Positions 48,639 through 58,969 of a stretch of DNA of 64,000 bases are shown one piece after another. Each line of letters opens with the position of its first letter. The stretch's first letter is position 1. The stretch spans positions 186,001 to 250,000 of the forward strand of contig JAAVTG010000562.1 of NCBI GenBank assembly GCA_011947345.1, written 5' to 3'. The translations under genes were made by a program, and so were the position numbers. The notes beneath the pieces are model-generated. The model saw only the letters and a list, made by a program, of their open reading frames with translations. It did no database searches and was not told the DNA's origin. The DNA is from Phytophthora quininea (lineage: Eukaryota; Oomycota; Peronosporomycetes; Peronosporales; Peronosporaceae).

Positions 48639-50682
48639 TTACCAGCGAAGGTCGACAGGATCAGCATGGACATCACCGGAGGTTGCATTGAATCCAAGAA
48701 ATGCTTGCAACTCCAACATGGCTGAGATGGCATCGTCCTTAAGTCGAGCGCGTCGTTTGGTGATTGTAGTTCCTGATGCAGAAAATGCTTGTTCGCTAGG
48801 CACTGAGGTTGCCATTACAGCAAGATAATCTCGTGCCATCATCTGTACACGCGGGAACGACGACGCTTCATCTCTCATCCATCGGCATACGTTTCTGCTT
48901 GGTGTTTTCATGGCCATAGTCGTGTCTTTATGGTCAAGCCACCTACTTAACTCACTTGCGAAAGATTCACCAATATCGCGTTCAGGCGTAACCAAGCCGA
49001 GGTGTTCATCCATAAGTGAGCCCAAAGCTTCCTCGTCTTCGACTTCTTCTTCTTGTTCTTGCGTTTGCATCATCGCTCTAGCGCTTGCTTCTCTTCTCTC
49101 GTGCTCATACCGATACTGGGATTCGAACTCTGCTTCGACGATACGTTTCGCGTCGGCGATTTCAATGCCAATCTTGACTAGGTGGGACTTAACCCGTGGA
49201 TCAAGGACGGCAGCAATCTGTGCCTCTCTAGTCTTGACGTGCGGTATGTACTCGTCAAGCTTCTGTTTGAAGGCGCGCGCAAAGTCTTTCGTATACCAAG
49301 AGGCAGCAGTATCTTTCGTCTTGGCCGCGTGTTTCGAGACGAGGTCAAAACCAATAACGCGACGCCAAAGGTGGGGTAGTTTTTGCCAGACATCATTGTA
49401 GTTGCAGCCTTAATTGGTCTGAGGAACCTTGCGAGCTCCGCCAAGTACCCCCATGTTGCCTCTGGTATCGACTCAGCGAGCCGATCGCTTGGCCCAATGA
49501 TGAATTCTTTGTAGCCTTCGTGTTTCCCCGAATTCTGCGTTGAAGCTCTTGAATTGCCTCCTTTAAAGAGCGTGCTGAAGCTAGCATCGTTAGCGTGCTG
49601 TTCCATCGCGTCACACAGTCTAGTGCTGGTGCTACAAACGCTACATCTATAGATGTGCACACTTTTGTAGCGCCTCTAGAAGTGACGGCGAGTCCGATAT
49701 CTTCTTCAGGATGTCACGGATTATACCCACGCCGTCGTCCATTATTGGACATTGTTTGAGACCTTCTTTGACTGCCAGTTGAAACACATGAGCCAGGCAG
49801 CGCACTTGAACGACCTTTAAAGGATGCGTAGGGGTCTGTCCAGGCCCTGATGGCGGATCAGAAATCCTCAAACCTTCATTGCTAGCAACTTCGCCTTCCA
49901 GTTCCTTGTTAATTGCGGTAACCATTGTGCCATTGTTGCTAGCGTTGTCCGTTGTGATTGTCCACAATTTTGTAACGAGGGACTGATCCATCGCACGGAC
50001 GGTGTCGAGCAGGTGCTGCGCGAGCCTATTGCCGGAGTGAGGGTATTCCACTCTCGTAAAGCCGACCATAACAGATCGGATATTCCAGTCGTCGTCAATA
50101 AAATGCATGGTGATAACCATGTACCCTTTGTTAGCCGCCGAAGTCCACATATCGGTGGTAAGTGCAGCACGGCAGTTTGCAACTCCTTGCAGTAATTCAC
50201 GTCTCACGAGTGCCTTCTCACACGCCCAACGCTCCATAATCTTTTACGCACAGTCTTGCGCGTCGGTGGCGTGTAGTCCGGATTGAGTGACTCGCAGAAG
50301 GAGCGAAACTCATCCTTCTCAACCAAGTTTAGTGGGAGTGAAGATTTCACGATTAAAGCTACCAACTCAGCATCGACAGCATCCTTGTCCAAAGTTCGCT
50401 GCTTCACGAAGCGCTCGAAGCCAAAGTCCAGTAAGTCAGGCTGTCGGGATTTCTTATTGACGCCGCCATAAACTTCTGGGTGCTTCTGTCTGAGATGGCG
50501 ACGAAATGTAGAGTGCGCGCAAGTACTCCAGTGAGGCCCTGAGTCAGCAGAACAGAGTAGACAGGCATATGATCCCTTGTTGTTTTCGTGGATATATGTC
50601 CAGACGTCAGATCTTTTTGTGTTTGCGATCCCTGCGAGGTGCTAGAAGACATGTTTGTGCTTGAGTTCTCTTGCTCCTCCAT
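48639..50682 (-). pseudogene. hAT transposase, copy A
   Basis: From ATG 50682. After a Ser/Gln-rich start comes a BED-type zinc finger in a shifted frame (YACLLCSADSG with a following HLRQKHPE). The catalytic region has ALTTDMWTS (first acidic residue) and TITTDNASNN (second), then VRCLAHVFQLAV. The C-terminal hAT dimerisation domain is clear: SSFPRVQMMARDYLAVMATS followed by SEQAFSASG, ending at 48639. The frame changes about six times. One break, at 49979-49981, is not needed in this copy but appears in copy B, and the reverse holds elsewhere. The true gene may therefore be intact. Confidence 0.85.
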
Positions 50683-51094
50683 GTTGTGAAGTGATAGCTC
50701 CAGGAGAGGTAGAGAGAGGGGGTGAACGGCTTCGCACTAGCTCGCAAATGCGAAAATGATTTTGATCGCCGCCAGCGGGAATATGAAGCCCGAGTCTGAT
50801 CGGATCGGATCGGATCGGATCCGATTGGATGCGCCGTATTTCATCTCGTCGCTGGGCTCCGTTAAACGTATGAAAGGCCAAACGACAGACAACTCGCTGA
50901 CGCCGATCAAAAGTGTGCTCTGCTTCCTCCTTTCACCACCAATAACGTCGTATCAGCGGCCAGTAGACGTCACCGCACCACGAATGTTACGATTCCATCT
51001 CTCAAACCACCTTACGACTGCACAAGCCGTACCACCAGCGCTGCCGGTCACCTTTCCAGACGCCGCGCACGTTCACGTTGCCGCACCCACACTC

Positions 51095-53615
51095 TCTCTA
51101 GTGCTGCCACCGGCCTATGTCCACTACCCCGCCGCCGGCACTTCGACGGACACCACTCACCAGGCTCACCACGCCATCCGGGCCGGATGACACAGACACG
51201 GAGCCTCCGCGTGCAGTCGCGTGTGCACCGACACAGAGCCACCGCTGTCTGCAGCCACGGGTCCAGTCCTGCCGGCGGACCCTTCTCCACTCGTCAGAGA
51301 TAGCGAAGCCCAGTCGCCAGCCGAGCTCAAACCAGCAGCCACCGTCACGGTGCCGCCCGTTGCACTAGCACCTCCACTCAAACCGGTCACACCGCCGGAC
51401 CCAGACGCGCCGGAGCTGCTGCCTCCAGACACGCTCACAGACCCGCCAGAGTCGCCAGCGTCGCCACCGCCGACGCGCAACGGTCCACTGGGTCCTCTCA
51501 TCGATGAGCCAGACGTGATCGAGACCAAGCCAGACGAACCGTCATCCGTCGGACCGCTCGACAGCGACACGGACCCACTGACGGCGCTGCCTGTGCCGGC
51601 GTGAGAACGCACTACCACCGTGCCGCTCTCGGTCGATACGCCCTCGCCGCTGACGATCGTCACATTGCCACCGGTCGACGCGTTGGACGCGCCGCCAACC
51701 ACAGAAATGCCAGAGCCTTCTCCGCTTCCAGACGAACCCCTGGATACGTCGATGGACCCAGCACGAGTCTCGCCGGACCCGCTCGCGATTCCGACAGACC
51801 CACTCGAGACACTACTAGCACTCGTGCTCACAGCGACATCGCCACTCGATCCACCCGACACCACGCCGGTCGACACGATCACGTTGCCACTAGTCGAGGC
51901 GCCGACGCCGCTGGTCACAGACACAGACCCACCGGCACTCGCATCAGACGACCCGGCCTCAACCGACACATCGCCTCCGTCGCCTAGCGCGTTCGGAGAC
52001 CCCACGATCTTCACTTTCTGTGCAGGAGACGAGCTCCTCACAGCGCCGCCGCGCAGCTCCACATCGCTGCCAACCGCGACGCTGTCGCCTTGGATGATGC
52101 GCAGGCCACCGCCGGAGCCGCTACGGACGGCCACACTGCTTCCGGCAACACCACTCCCGGAAGCACCACTAGCGATTGTCACGTCACCTCCGGAGCCGTC
52201 CGTCGACGACCCGCCAGACACACTGACCGAGCCTCCCAAGCCGCTTGACTAAGATAATCCGCCGCTCACCTTAACGGAGCCGGCATCTCCCGTCAACGTG
52301 TTGCCACCGGCCACTGTGATGGTGCCTCCATCCCCAGCACCACCACTAGACCCGCCGACCACATCCAGCGCGCCGCCGTTCGAGCTGGCGCTAGACCCGC
52401 TCGCCACACTCACAGCGCCGGACGCGCCAGCCACAGTTTCCCCAGACACCAACGACACCGCGCCAGAAACCGACGCGCCACTCGATGCAGCGCTACCAAC
52501 AGACACAGCGCCGCTCGAGACGCCGCCGCTCGAGACGCCGCCGCTCACCACGGACACGACACCTCCCGTCGACGAGCTGCTAGAGCCTCCCGACACCGAC
52601 ACGTTGCCGGCCGTTCCGCCTGCAGAGCCAGACGCCACAGACACATTTCCACTGAAGCTCGACGAAGAAGGCCCCGACGACACACTCACGTCGCCCGAAG
52701 CCGCGTCCGCGGACTCACCGCTACTGACCGACACGGCGCCGCTCGGACTATCCCCCGTCAAACTCACACCGGTCGCAACACGCACGGAACCACTTCCGAG
52801 CAAACCGGCGCTAGAAGAGATAGCCACACGGCCGCCCACACCAGCGCCACTCATGCCGCCGTCGAGAGAAACACCTCCCCGATGGTCGGGCCAGACGAAC
52901 CCACGCCGCCAGACAGAGAGACGCCGCCAGCTTCGCCCGAGGATCCACTCAAAGGCCCGCCGCGCACGTTCCGTTGCCGCCACCCACACTCTCTCTAGTG
53001 CTGCCACCGGCAGCTATGTCCACTACCCCGCCGCCAGCACTGCGACGAACACCACTCACCAGGCTCACCACGCCATCCGGGCCGGATGACATGAAGCCTC
53101 CGCGTGCATTCGCGCGGCCGGTTGAGCCGCCGCGGATGCACGATGTCGAAAGACCGCTCGCGACGAGTATGTCGCCGCTTGAAGCGCTGGAGCTGTCCCC
53201 AGACACCACCGACAGTGTCCCTGACGCGCCGTACACCGCGCTGCCCTTGCAAACACTGATGTTGCCACTAGCGCCTGACCTTGCCGCAGCCCCGCTCCCA
53301 ATATCGATAAAACCACTGGCAGCGTCTGCGGCACTCGAGCCACTCTGCAACGTCACAGAGCCGCCCACAGAATCACCGCCACTGTGGCCACCATGCACCG
53401 ACACAGAGCCGCCGCTGTCTGCAGCGCTGGAGCCGCCGACCACAGCCACGGACCCAGACGTGCTGCTTGCAGAGCCACCGCTTCCCATCGTCACACTGCC
53501 AGACGCGCCGTTGACCGACGCACCAGGCTAATTCGCATCCGCAGCAGACGTGCCCGCGCGACGCTAGCGTCACACCAGACTCCACATCACCCGCGTTCGG
53601 GCCACCTGAAGTGCC
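51095..53615 (-). pseudogene. Gly/Ser/Val beta-solenoid-like repeat ORF, copy A
   Basis: More than 700 codons of imperfect 16-18 residue repeats built on GGSVSVSGGSS and SGNVSVASGSAG: alternating Val at every second position, then a Gly/Ser turn. This pattern is that of a stacked beta-strand (solenoid) or adhesin-like protein. It reads mainly as 181, 252 and 357 codon pieces. The last two are in the same frame, separated only by a TAG at 52249-52251 that is also present in copy B. One unit (SSGPDGVVSLVSGVRR, then SAGGGVVDI) occurs twice, near 53000-53090 and 51105-51190, so part of the gene duplicated internally. No signal peptide or anchor is visible at its start. I know no family with confidence. 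Confidence 0.55.
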
Positions 53616-54009
53616 TCCCCCTCCCTCTCACTCGAGCGACGCTTGCTGCCGGGTCCATCGACACTGCCTGCCCAGTGGGCAGAAACTTTGTCGAAGGTCC
53701 GAGTCAGATGACTAGAACCTTTTGTTTTGAATGCGGAAGCTCGTTTAAAATTATATTAGAAATAGAAGGATGAACTCGCTGTCGTTGTAGTTCACACCTG
53801 TTATCCTTCGTATTCAAATGCAACACTGGATCTGTTTCTGCAGGATCAGTTAGATTTTTATATCGAGTCGATCCGATCGAATCGGATCCGATCGGATTCA
53901 ATCGATAAAAATCGATAATCGGTATGGACCAATCGAATCGGTCAGAAGGTACAGATCGATCAATCCGATCTGGTCGATTACCCAACTCTAGGTCTGGTGC
54001 ATTACTTAC

Positions 54010-54125
54010 GGGATATACAGAGCTGTCGGCAACATCACGCGGTCCTCCTGCTTCGCCACGTCCGCCAGGCACCACAGTCCAAGCACCGCCACCTCCAGCA
54101 AGTCCTTCCGGCCAAGTTCACCAAG
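54010..54125 (-). other. Orphan exon of an ARM/HEAT-like gene
   Basis: A 116 bp segment bounded on the minus strand by an acceptor (ATAG before 54125) and a strong donor GTAAGT (54004-54009). It reads in one frame as helical protein: LLEVAVLGLWCLADVAKQED then VMLPTALYIP, in the style of an armadillo or HEAT helix pair. The hAT junction at 53990/53991 falls 19 bases into the following intron. No flanking exon is visible in the window, so the gene seems cut by the transposon or the rearrangement. Identity is uncertain. Confidence 0.4.
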
Positions 54126-54155
54126 CTATTTATCTATAAACCCTAACAGCTTAAG

Positions 54156-54169
54156 GGTATCGCGATACC
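54156..54169. promoter_or_regulatory. 14 bp palindrome upstream of START-FYVE 2
   Basis: GGTATCGCGATACC is a perfect palindrome ending 19 bases before the ATG at 54189, followed by the overlapping palindrome TACCGGTA. It could be a binding site for a dimeric factor in the promoter; this rests on symmetry and position only. Confidence 0.3.
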
Positions 54170-54188
54170 GGTATAACATATTTAAACT

Positions 54189-55608
54189 ATGCCGACGTGG
54201 GGGTCGAGTCCGTTCGGGCCCCTGCAATTATCGGTGGAAGACGCCAGTCGACTGGGGAAATCGCGCGCGTGTTCGTGGAAGACCACATGACAAGTTATGA
54301 GAAATATTTACACGAAGACCAGCGCATTTTGGACGAACGGCGCTGGAAACTCACCAAGCAACGCGACGGAGTCAAAGTATACGCCGAGCAATCGCTCAAA
54401 CAACGACGGAAAAGTGGCGCGGCGACTCAGGACGAGCTAGAGAGGGAGTATCAACACCAATCGCAACGCCAGATTGAAGGAACTTGCATGGCGGAGAAGG
54501 CCACAGCAGCAGCGGCAGCGTCACTGCAAGATCTGCCGGTGCTGCTGGCAGTGGGGGCTATTGCCGGGACGTTGGACGACGCCATGTACGGCATGGTCAA
54601 TGCCACGGTGGAGGCGATGCGCATCAAATCGTCCTATGTCGGGGATCACTTTGCGGACGGAGCGGTGTTGGCGACGATTGTTGAGCCTTCTTCTCTCGAT
54701 CCGTATCACTCGTTGACGGTCAAATGGATGGAGAACGCGCAGCTGCAAGTGCTGCGACCCGTTGTGAAGAATCGGGACTTTGTGTATTTAGAGGTAACTG
54801 GGCTGGCGGAGCTCGCTACGGGGAGCGGGTGGGGTACCATTTACTGCACTCGGTGCATTTCCCGCAGACACCAGAGCTGGACGGACGTGTGCGGGCAAAT
54901 ATGTCGGTGGGCGCACTGTATCGCCAGGAGCGAGATGGCTTGGTAGATGTGTACGTGCGCGCCATTATCAACCCGAGTGGCAGCATTATCCGACCGCTAG
55001 TGGTCAAGTCGACTGCAGATGCGATCATCTCGGTGACTGCGATCACAACTTGCGCACAACAAAAGAAGCTCGCGTGGATGGCCAAGAGTGCTCGTGAAGC
55101 CAGACGTCAGCAAGCGATCAATAACGCGGTCGCTGCTGCAGTAACTGCTTCCGGGACTCGCTCGCCCAGTGCTGAATCCAACACAACTTCGAGCTCCGCC
55201 ACAACGCGTGGTAGCGTCATGCCCAGGATACCTGAACTTACCACGGGGACTACTGAGGTTTGTACATCTTGTCAGAAGCGAGCAGTTCGTATTACTCCCA
55301 GTGGGAGCTTGCAACACTCGTTCAATGAGCAGCCTGATCGTCGTCGCTGCAAGGTGTGCTACAAATTCGTGTGTTCATCTTGCCGAGTCAAACACAAATT
55401 AAGCTTCGTAGGACCGAGATGCGAACTTTTGCGTCGGGATTTACGTTTCTGCGGACGATGTGTAGCGAATGCAAGAGCAGCTGACACGTTGACCATCGCC
55501 AAGCAAGAATTGGGCGTCGGCGATCAATACGCAGACTTCTTCCCGACTTTCAGTCCTCGTGGAGATGCCAGTGCACTCGACTTGCATGGCCGCTCGTTTG
55601 CAATCTGA
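54189..55608 (+). CDS. START-FYVE-like protein 2
   Basis: A paralogue of the protein at 44526-45712 with the same order of parts. The start at ATG 54189 (MPTWGSSPFGPLQLS) aligns with NPFPPLELS of copy 1. The START-like part has MTSYEKYLHEDQRILDERRW and VGYHLLHSVHFPQTPEL. A longer Ser/Thr/Ala linker follows, then the FYVE-related finger: VCTSCQK, RCKVCYKFVCSSCRVKHK and FCGRC. One-base changes are needed near 54260 (start region) and at 54815-54840, where a run of four G should be five. If the segment between the two hAT copies were flipped, this gene would lie in the same orientation as copy 1, as in a tandem family. Confidence 0.78.
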
Positions 55609-55685
55609 AGTGGAGAACCAAGGTAATATCCATCCAAACGATGTTCCCTCACTCTATCCATAACTTTGACTATTGTGTGCAGAGT

Positions 55686-57149
55686 TTACTCGGTGCAGAT
55701 AGCGTCAAGAGTCTTACTACGTGCCTCCGGTTTGATGGAGACAAAAGGGGCAGTCTCGGGAAGACACAGCGGGGTACTGCCGACGGTACTCGAGATCTGT
55801 AGCTGATACAAGCCGTAATCTCCTCGAGTTCGACATGCGTACAGCTCTGGCGGGTGGTCAGCTTTGGTTTTCCCAGCGAGTGCGTCGTCGGCAGCCGGAA
55901 CAATGACCAAAGTGTAAGTTCCCTTTTTCAACGGAGCTGATGGAACCGCCGCGTCATCGTTCAACTCGCCATTGTCCACGAGGAAGACGGGGTTGTATCT
56001 CCTTTCTGAAAGAGGTAGATCATCGAATCCAGCTACGTATCGTGGCAGTCCCTGTTCAAGTTGTGGAAAGTGTCGTTGTCTGCGATCTCAACGGAACGTA
56101 CGTCGAAAGAGAACTCCGTATTGCTGGTGAGTGTGAACTCCACCATGTTGAGCTGACATAACCTGCTGCGAGAAGGATAGCACCATCCAGTGTCAAGCGC
56201 GAGAGAAGCGGTTACGTGTCTACAGGATCCTGCGGGGTATATGCTGGGAACCGATAACTATTTGCCGCCGGACTTGATCCGTCGTCGATACCGTCAAACT
56301 CAGCTAAATGGACGCTATGTTTCGCAAGGTCTGCAATGATTTTTGCTGGATGCCTGTATTTCCACACAACACTGTGGTCTACATAAGAAATAACAAGCGA
56401 TCCGGACGACTCGCTCTGCGTGTCGCCGCTGTACGAGTATCCAATCGAGCCGCAGGAACTGGCACTCAGACTGAGCAATGAAGCATTGCTGGCGTACGCG
56501 TCCGTCATCGCAATGCGTTTCCCTGGTATAGTGTGTGCTGAGGAATGTACACTTGCTCACCTACGACCCCCTCGCGAGACTTCAGACGAAGGTAGCCGTA
56601 CGTCTTGGCGAGCTGCGATATCTGACGGGGCTTCCGTGTCTGTGCAGTCTGCGTAGCTTGCTTGGTTTGCTTCATTAAAGGATCGTCCTCGATGGCCAGT
56701 TTGAGTAGCGCGTAGTCTAGTGCCTCGTTAACGTGTACAAGTTTCACACTTGTGGTGGTGATTTTGTCTCCGGGACAAGCGCCCCACTTGATGCACATGA
56801 TGCTCGGCTTGCAGGCGCCATGAACTCGACAAGCACGCCGGCCTGGTAGAGTTATCGGAGTAGTACCAGATTGCTTCCTTGGTATGGTCGACGACACAGA
56901 CCGTTCCTCCGTGGCAATGATGGGGTTGGTGTCGTCCATGAGCTCGTAGTCGTACGAATCAACAACAAATCCGCAACACTTTGTGGCGCTGTCGGTCACG
57001 TCAAAGTCGTCCGCGGTGACGTCGGCTTGAGTAGCGAGGCGGATTTCCTTGGACAGGATGGGAGACATGGTTAAATTAGTGTGCAGTCGGCTGCTTGGAT
57101 AGCTCACGGTCAAATTGATGGTGCGATCTGGCGTATCGAAGCCTTCCAC
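55686..57149 (-). pseudogene. Trypsin/V8-like serine protease, probably inactive
   Basis: The first part has a strand pattern of chymotrypsin-fold proteases: TKCCGFVVDSYDYELM where the catalytic His region is expected, but with DDTNPI instead of a T(A/N)xHC motif. NEALDYALLKL carries the usual catalytic Asp. GEQVYIPQH follows and, after a frame change near 56508, SYSGDTQSESSGSLV, in which the Ser is kept but the first Gly of GxSxG is replaced by Glu. A C-terminal beta-sandwich-like region (FTLTSNTEFSFDVRSVE; GTYTLVIVPAADD) runs to 55686 with another one-base change near 56035. No ATG was found upstream in frame. The loss of His and Gly suggests a non-proteolytic homologue or decay. Confidence 0.45.
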
Positions 57150-57223
57150 TCACTGCTCGGAGCAGCACCGAAGCACCGCAAGGCATTCAGAACTCGCTGA
57201 CATTCACCAAGACGTAGGCCTAT

Positions 57224-57388
57224 CCAGCACCTTTCGCTGGTGTAAACGATCGAAATGGCAATACAGTACCAGGTGTGGCACTGTCAAATGCGAGCTGGAA
57301 TTCTGGACAGTTGATGCCTACGTTCACGGGTTGGATTGTTGGAGCACGTCCGCTGAGTGAAGACGCGAATGTGTAGGGGGTCATGGTA
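57224..57388 (-). other. Possible upstream exon of the protease-like gene
   Basis: From ATG 57388 a short frame of 54 codons reads MTPYTFASSLSGRAPTIQPV and ends AKGAG at a TAG. It has protein-like composition (GINCPEFQLAFDS) and may belong to the gene at 55686-57149, but no splice pair could be fixed. Confidence 0.25.
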
Positions 57389-58586
57389 ATTGACCTGGAC
57401 CACGACCATGGTTATTGAGAATGGCTCAGACCCCTCCAGCGACGAATTGACGGCCCGACAGCGCACGGGAAGCTCCAGCGTTCAGGTGGACGTCGCATGC
57501 TGCGTCATTTAAGTCGTCGGAAGCCAATGCAGATCGTATGTCCACGGCACGCGCTATGGATAGTGGCGATATCGCCGCTATGGTAGACCGAGCGACGACC
57601 AACGATCTTACCAATGGCTTGCTGATGCTCGGCACTTCGACGACGGCGCGAATACCTCTCAGTTTCCGAAGCAGTCGCTATCTCTTGGCAAGAGCGAACG
57701 GGTTCGTCGCGACGCACTCATCTACAGTTGTGGCGATACCATCCGAGCAATTAGGTCGGTTCCTCGTGGACGAACGGCCTATGAGAGGAAACGTAAGTTC
57801 AGGATACTTTTTCTGGTTTGGTAAAGCTCATGGGGTCGCGATCTCGACAGGCCTGGATAACTTCCGTCCCCAGTGGGGCACGTCAACTCAGCGAGCAGCA
57901 TCCGCAACCGTTGCGCCAATGCAGAGCAGCTCGGTACTCCGGACTTGCCTCGGCTTGGTGCAGCTTCGTTTCTGCTGTGGACTGTCTGTCGGACAGTCAT
58001 GATGGAGCGAGAACGCGCCTATCGATTCCACCTCGTATCGACGCCACACGGGGCACTGAATTCAATGCCCCCAGAGATCGCTCCAACCGGTCGACTCGGC
58101 GCTCTATCGGCACGACCCGCTTCAAATCGGCGCCGACAGACAAATATTTCTCAAGCGCAAAAACACTCGGCGCGGCCATCGGAGCTGGCGGGTGCCACCG
58201 GCAATCGAGCCGCTGCTGATGGCGCTTCCAAGGACGTGAGACGCCTGCACACGCAAGTAGCCACCGCCGACCAACTTTCCCGGAGGAAAACCGGCAGGTC
58301 AAAGTATCCGCAGCGTCGTCACCGGTGGACGAGTCGGCAGCGGGAACCATGCCACGGTGTTGATGGCTGGACTTGCCGGCTTTCGATCGCTTACGCTGGA
58401 CTCGTTGAACTTGTCGAGCGCCGCGACTCCGAGCGGCTTTTTGACTGTAGAAATCGGCCCGCATTTGTCATCCTTGCCGCGTGGGTCCCGCAGCCAAATC
58501 CGCAGGATAACCGGCGCTTCTCTGACGTGCACGACAGGTGTCGGAGCCGCTCACTGCTCGAGCTGCAAGCATTAACATCATGCTCA
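57389..58586. other. Unresolved stretch before hAT B
   Basis: Open frames on both strands (up to 244 codons on the plus strand at 57873-58607, which runs into the transposon and so cannot be an intact gene). Several plus-strand pieces look protein-like (FVATHSSTVVAIPSEQLGRF near 57700; ATVLMAGLAGFRSLTLDSLN near 58350), but in different frames. I assign nothing. Confidence 0.3.
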
Positions 58587-58594
58587 GCAGCAGT
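58587..58594. repeat. Target-site half next to hAT B (GCAGCAGT)
   Basis: Reverse complement of the 8 bp left of hAT A (46388-46395). Confidence 0.7.
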
Positions 58595-58969
58595 TAGAGT
58601 TGGGTAATCGACCAGATCGGATTGATCGATCTGTACCTTCTGACCGATTCGATTGGTCCATACCGATTATCGATTTTTATCGATTGAATCCGATCGGATC
58701 CGATTCGATCGGATCGACTCGATATAAAAAATCTAACTGATCCTGCAGAAACAGATCCAGTGTTGCATTTGAATACGAAGGATAACAGGTGTGAACTACA
58801 ACGACAGCGAGTTCATCCTTCTATTTCTAATATAATTTTAAACGAGCTTCCGCATTCAAAACAAAAGGTTCTAGTCATCTGACTCGGACCTTCGACAAAG
58901 TTTCTGCCCACTGGGCAGGCAGTGTCGATGGACCCGGCAGCAAGCGTCGCTCGAGTGAGAGGGAGGGGG

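Larger units (their letters stand above)
46396..53990 (-). mobile_element. hAT transposon A with captured genes, 7.6 kb
   Basis: Terminal inverted repeats TAGAGTTGGGTAA at 46396-46408 and, reverse-complemented, 53978-53990: 13 of 13 identical and of the form usual for hAT elements. Both ends are lined with GATCCGAT-type words (46436-46530, 53868-53985), probable transposase-binding repeats. Inside are an elongation factor 3 fragment (+ strand), a BED-finger hAT transposase (-) and a Gly/Ser-rich repeat ORF (-). A transposon of this size with two unrelated gene bodies has probably captured host DNA. The part from about 48580 to 53990 is repeated in reverse orientation as hAT B. Confidence 0.8.
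48580..53990. repeat. Left arm of a 5.4 kb inverted repeat
   Basis: Reverse complement of 58595-64000 (positions sum to about 112,585). The arms are near-identical: the only differences I found are seven one-base length changes and one 2-3 base change near 50710 / 61880. The right arm is cut by the window end, so the true repeat is probably longer. The arms are the shared part of hAT A and hAT B. Confidence 0.95.

Noticed and set aside
49115..49135. GGGATTCGAACTC resembling the T-arm of a tRNA
   Set aside because: No acceptor or anticodon arm can be folded around it, and it lies inside the hAT transposase coding sequence, with an identical mirror in copy B.
52298..53089. Long Pro/Asp/Thr-rich open frames (up to 263 codons) antisense to the Gly/Ser repeat ORF, and their mirrors at 59772-60287 and 60333-60965
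   Set aside because: They are forced by the repetitive codon pattern of the other strand (GGC-AGC type codons give Pro/Ala/Thr in reverse) and have no start context or motif.
46388..53998. An ordinary target duplication of hAT A formed by its own two flanks
   Set aside because: ACTGCTGC and GGTCTGGT do not match; only the cross-match with the flank of B works.
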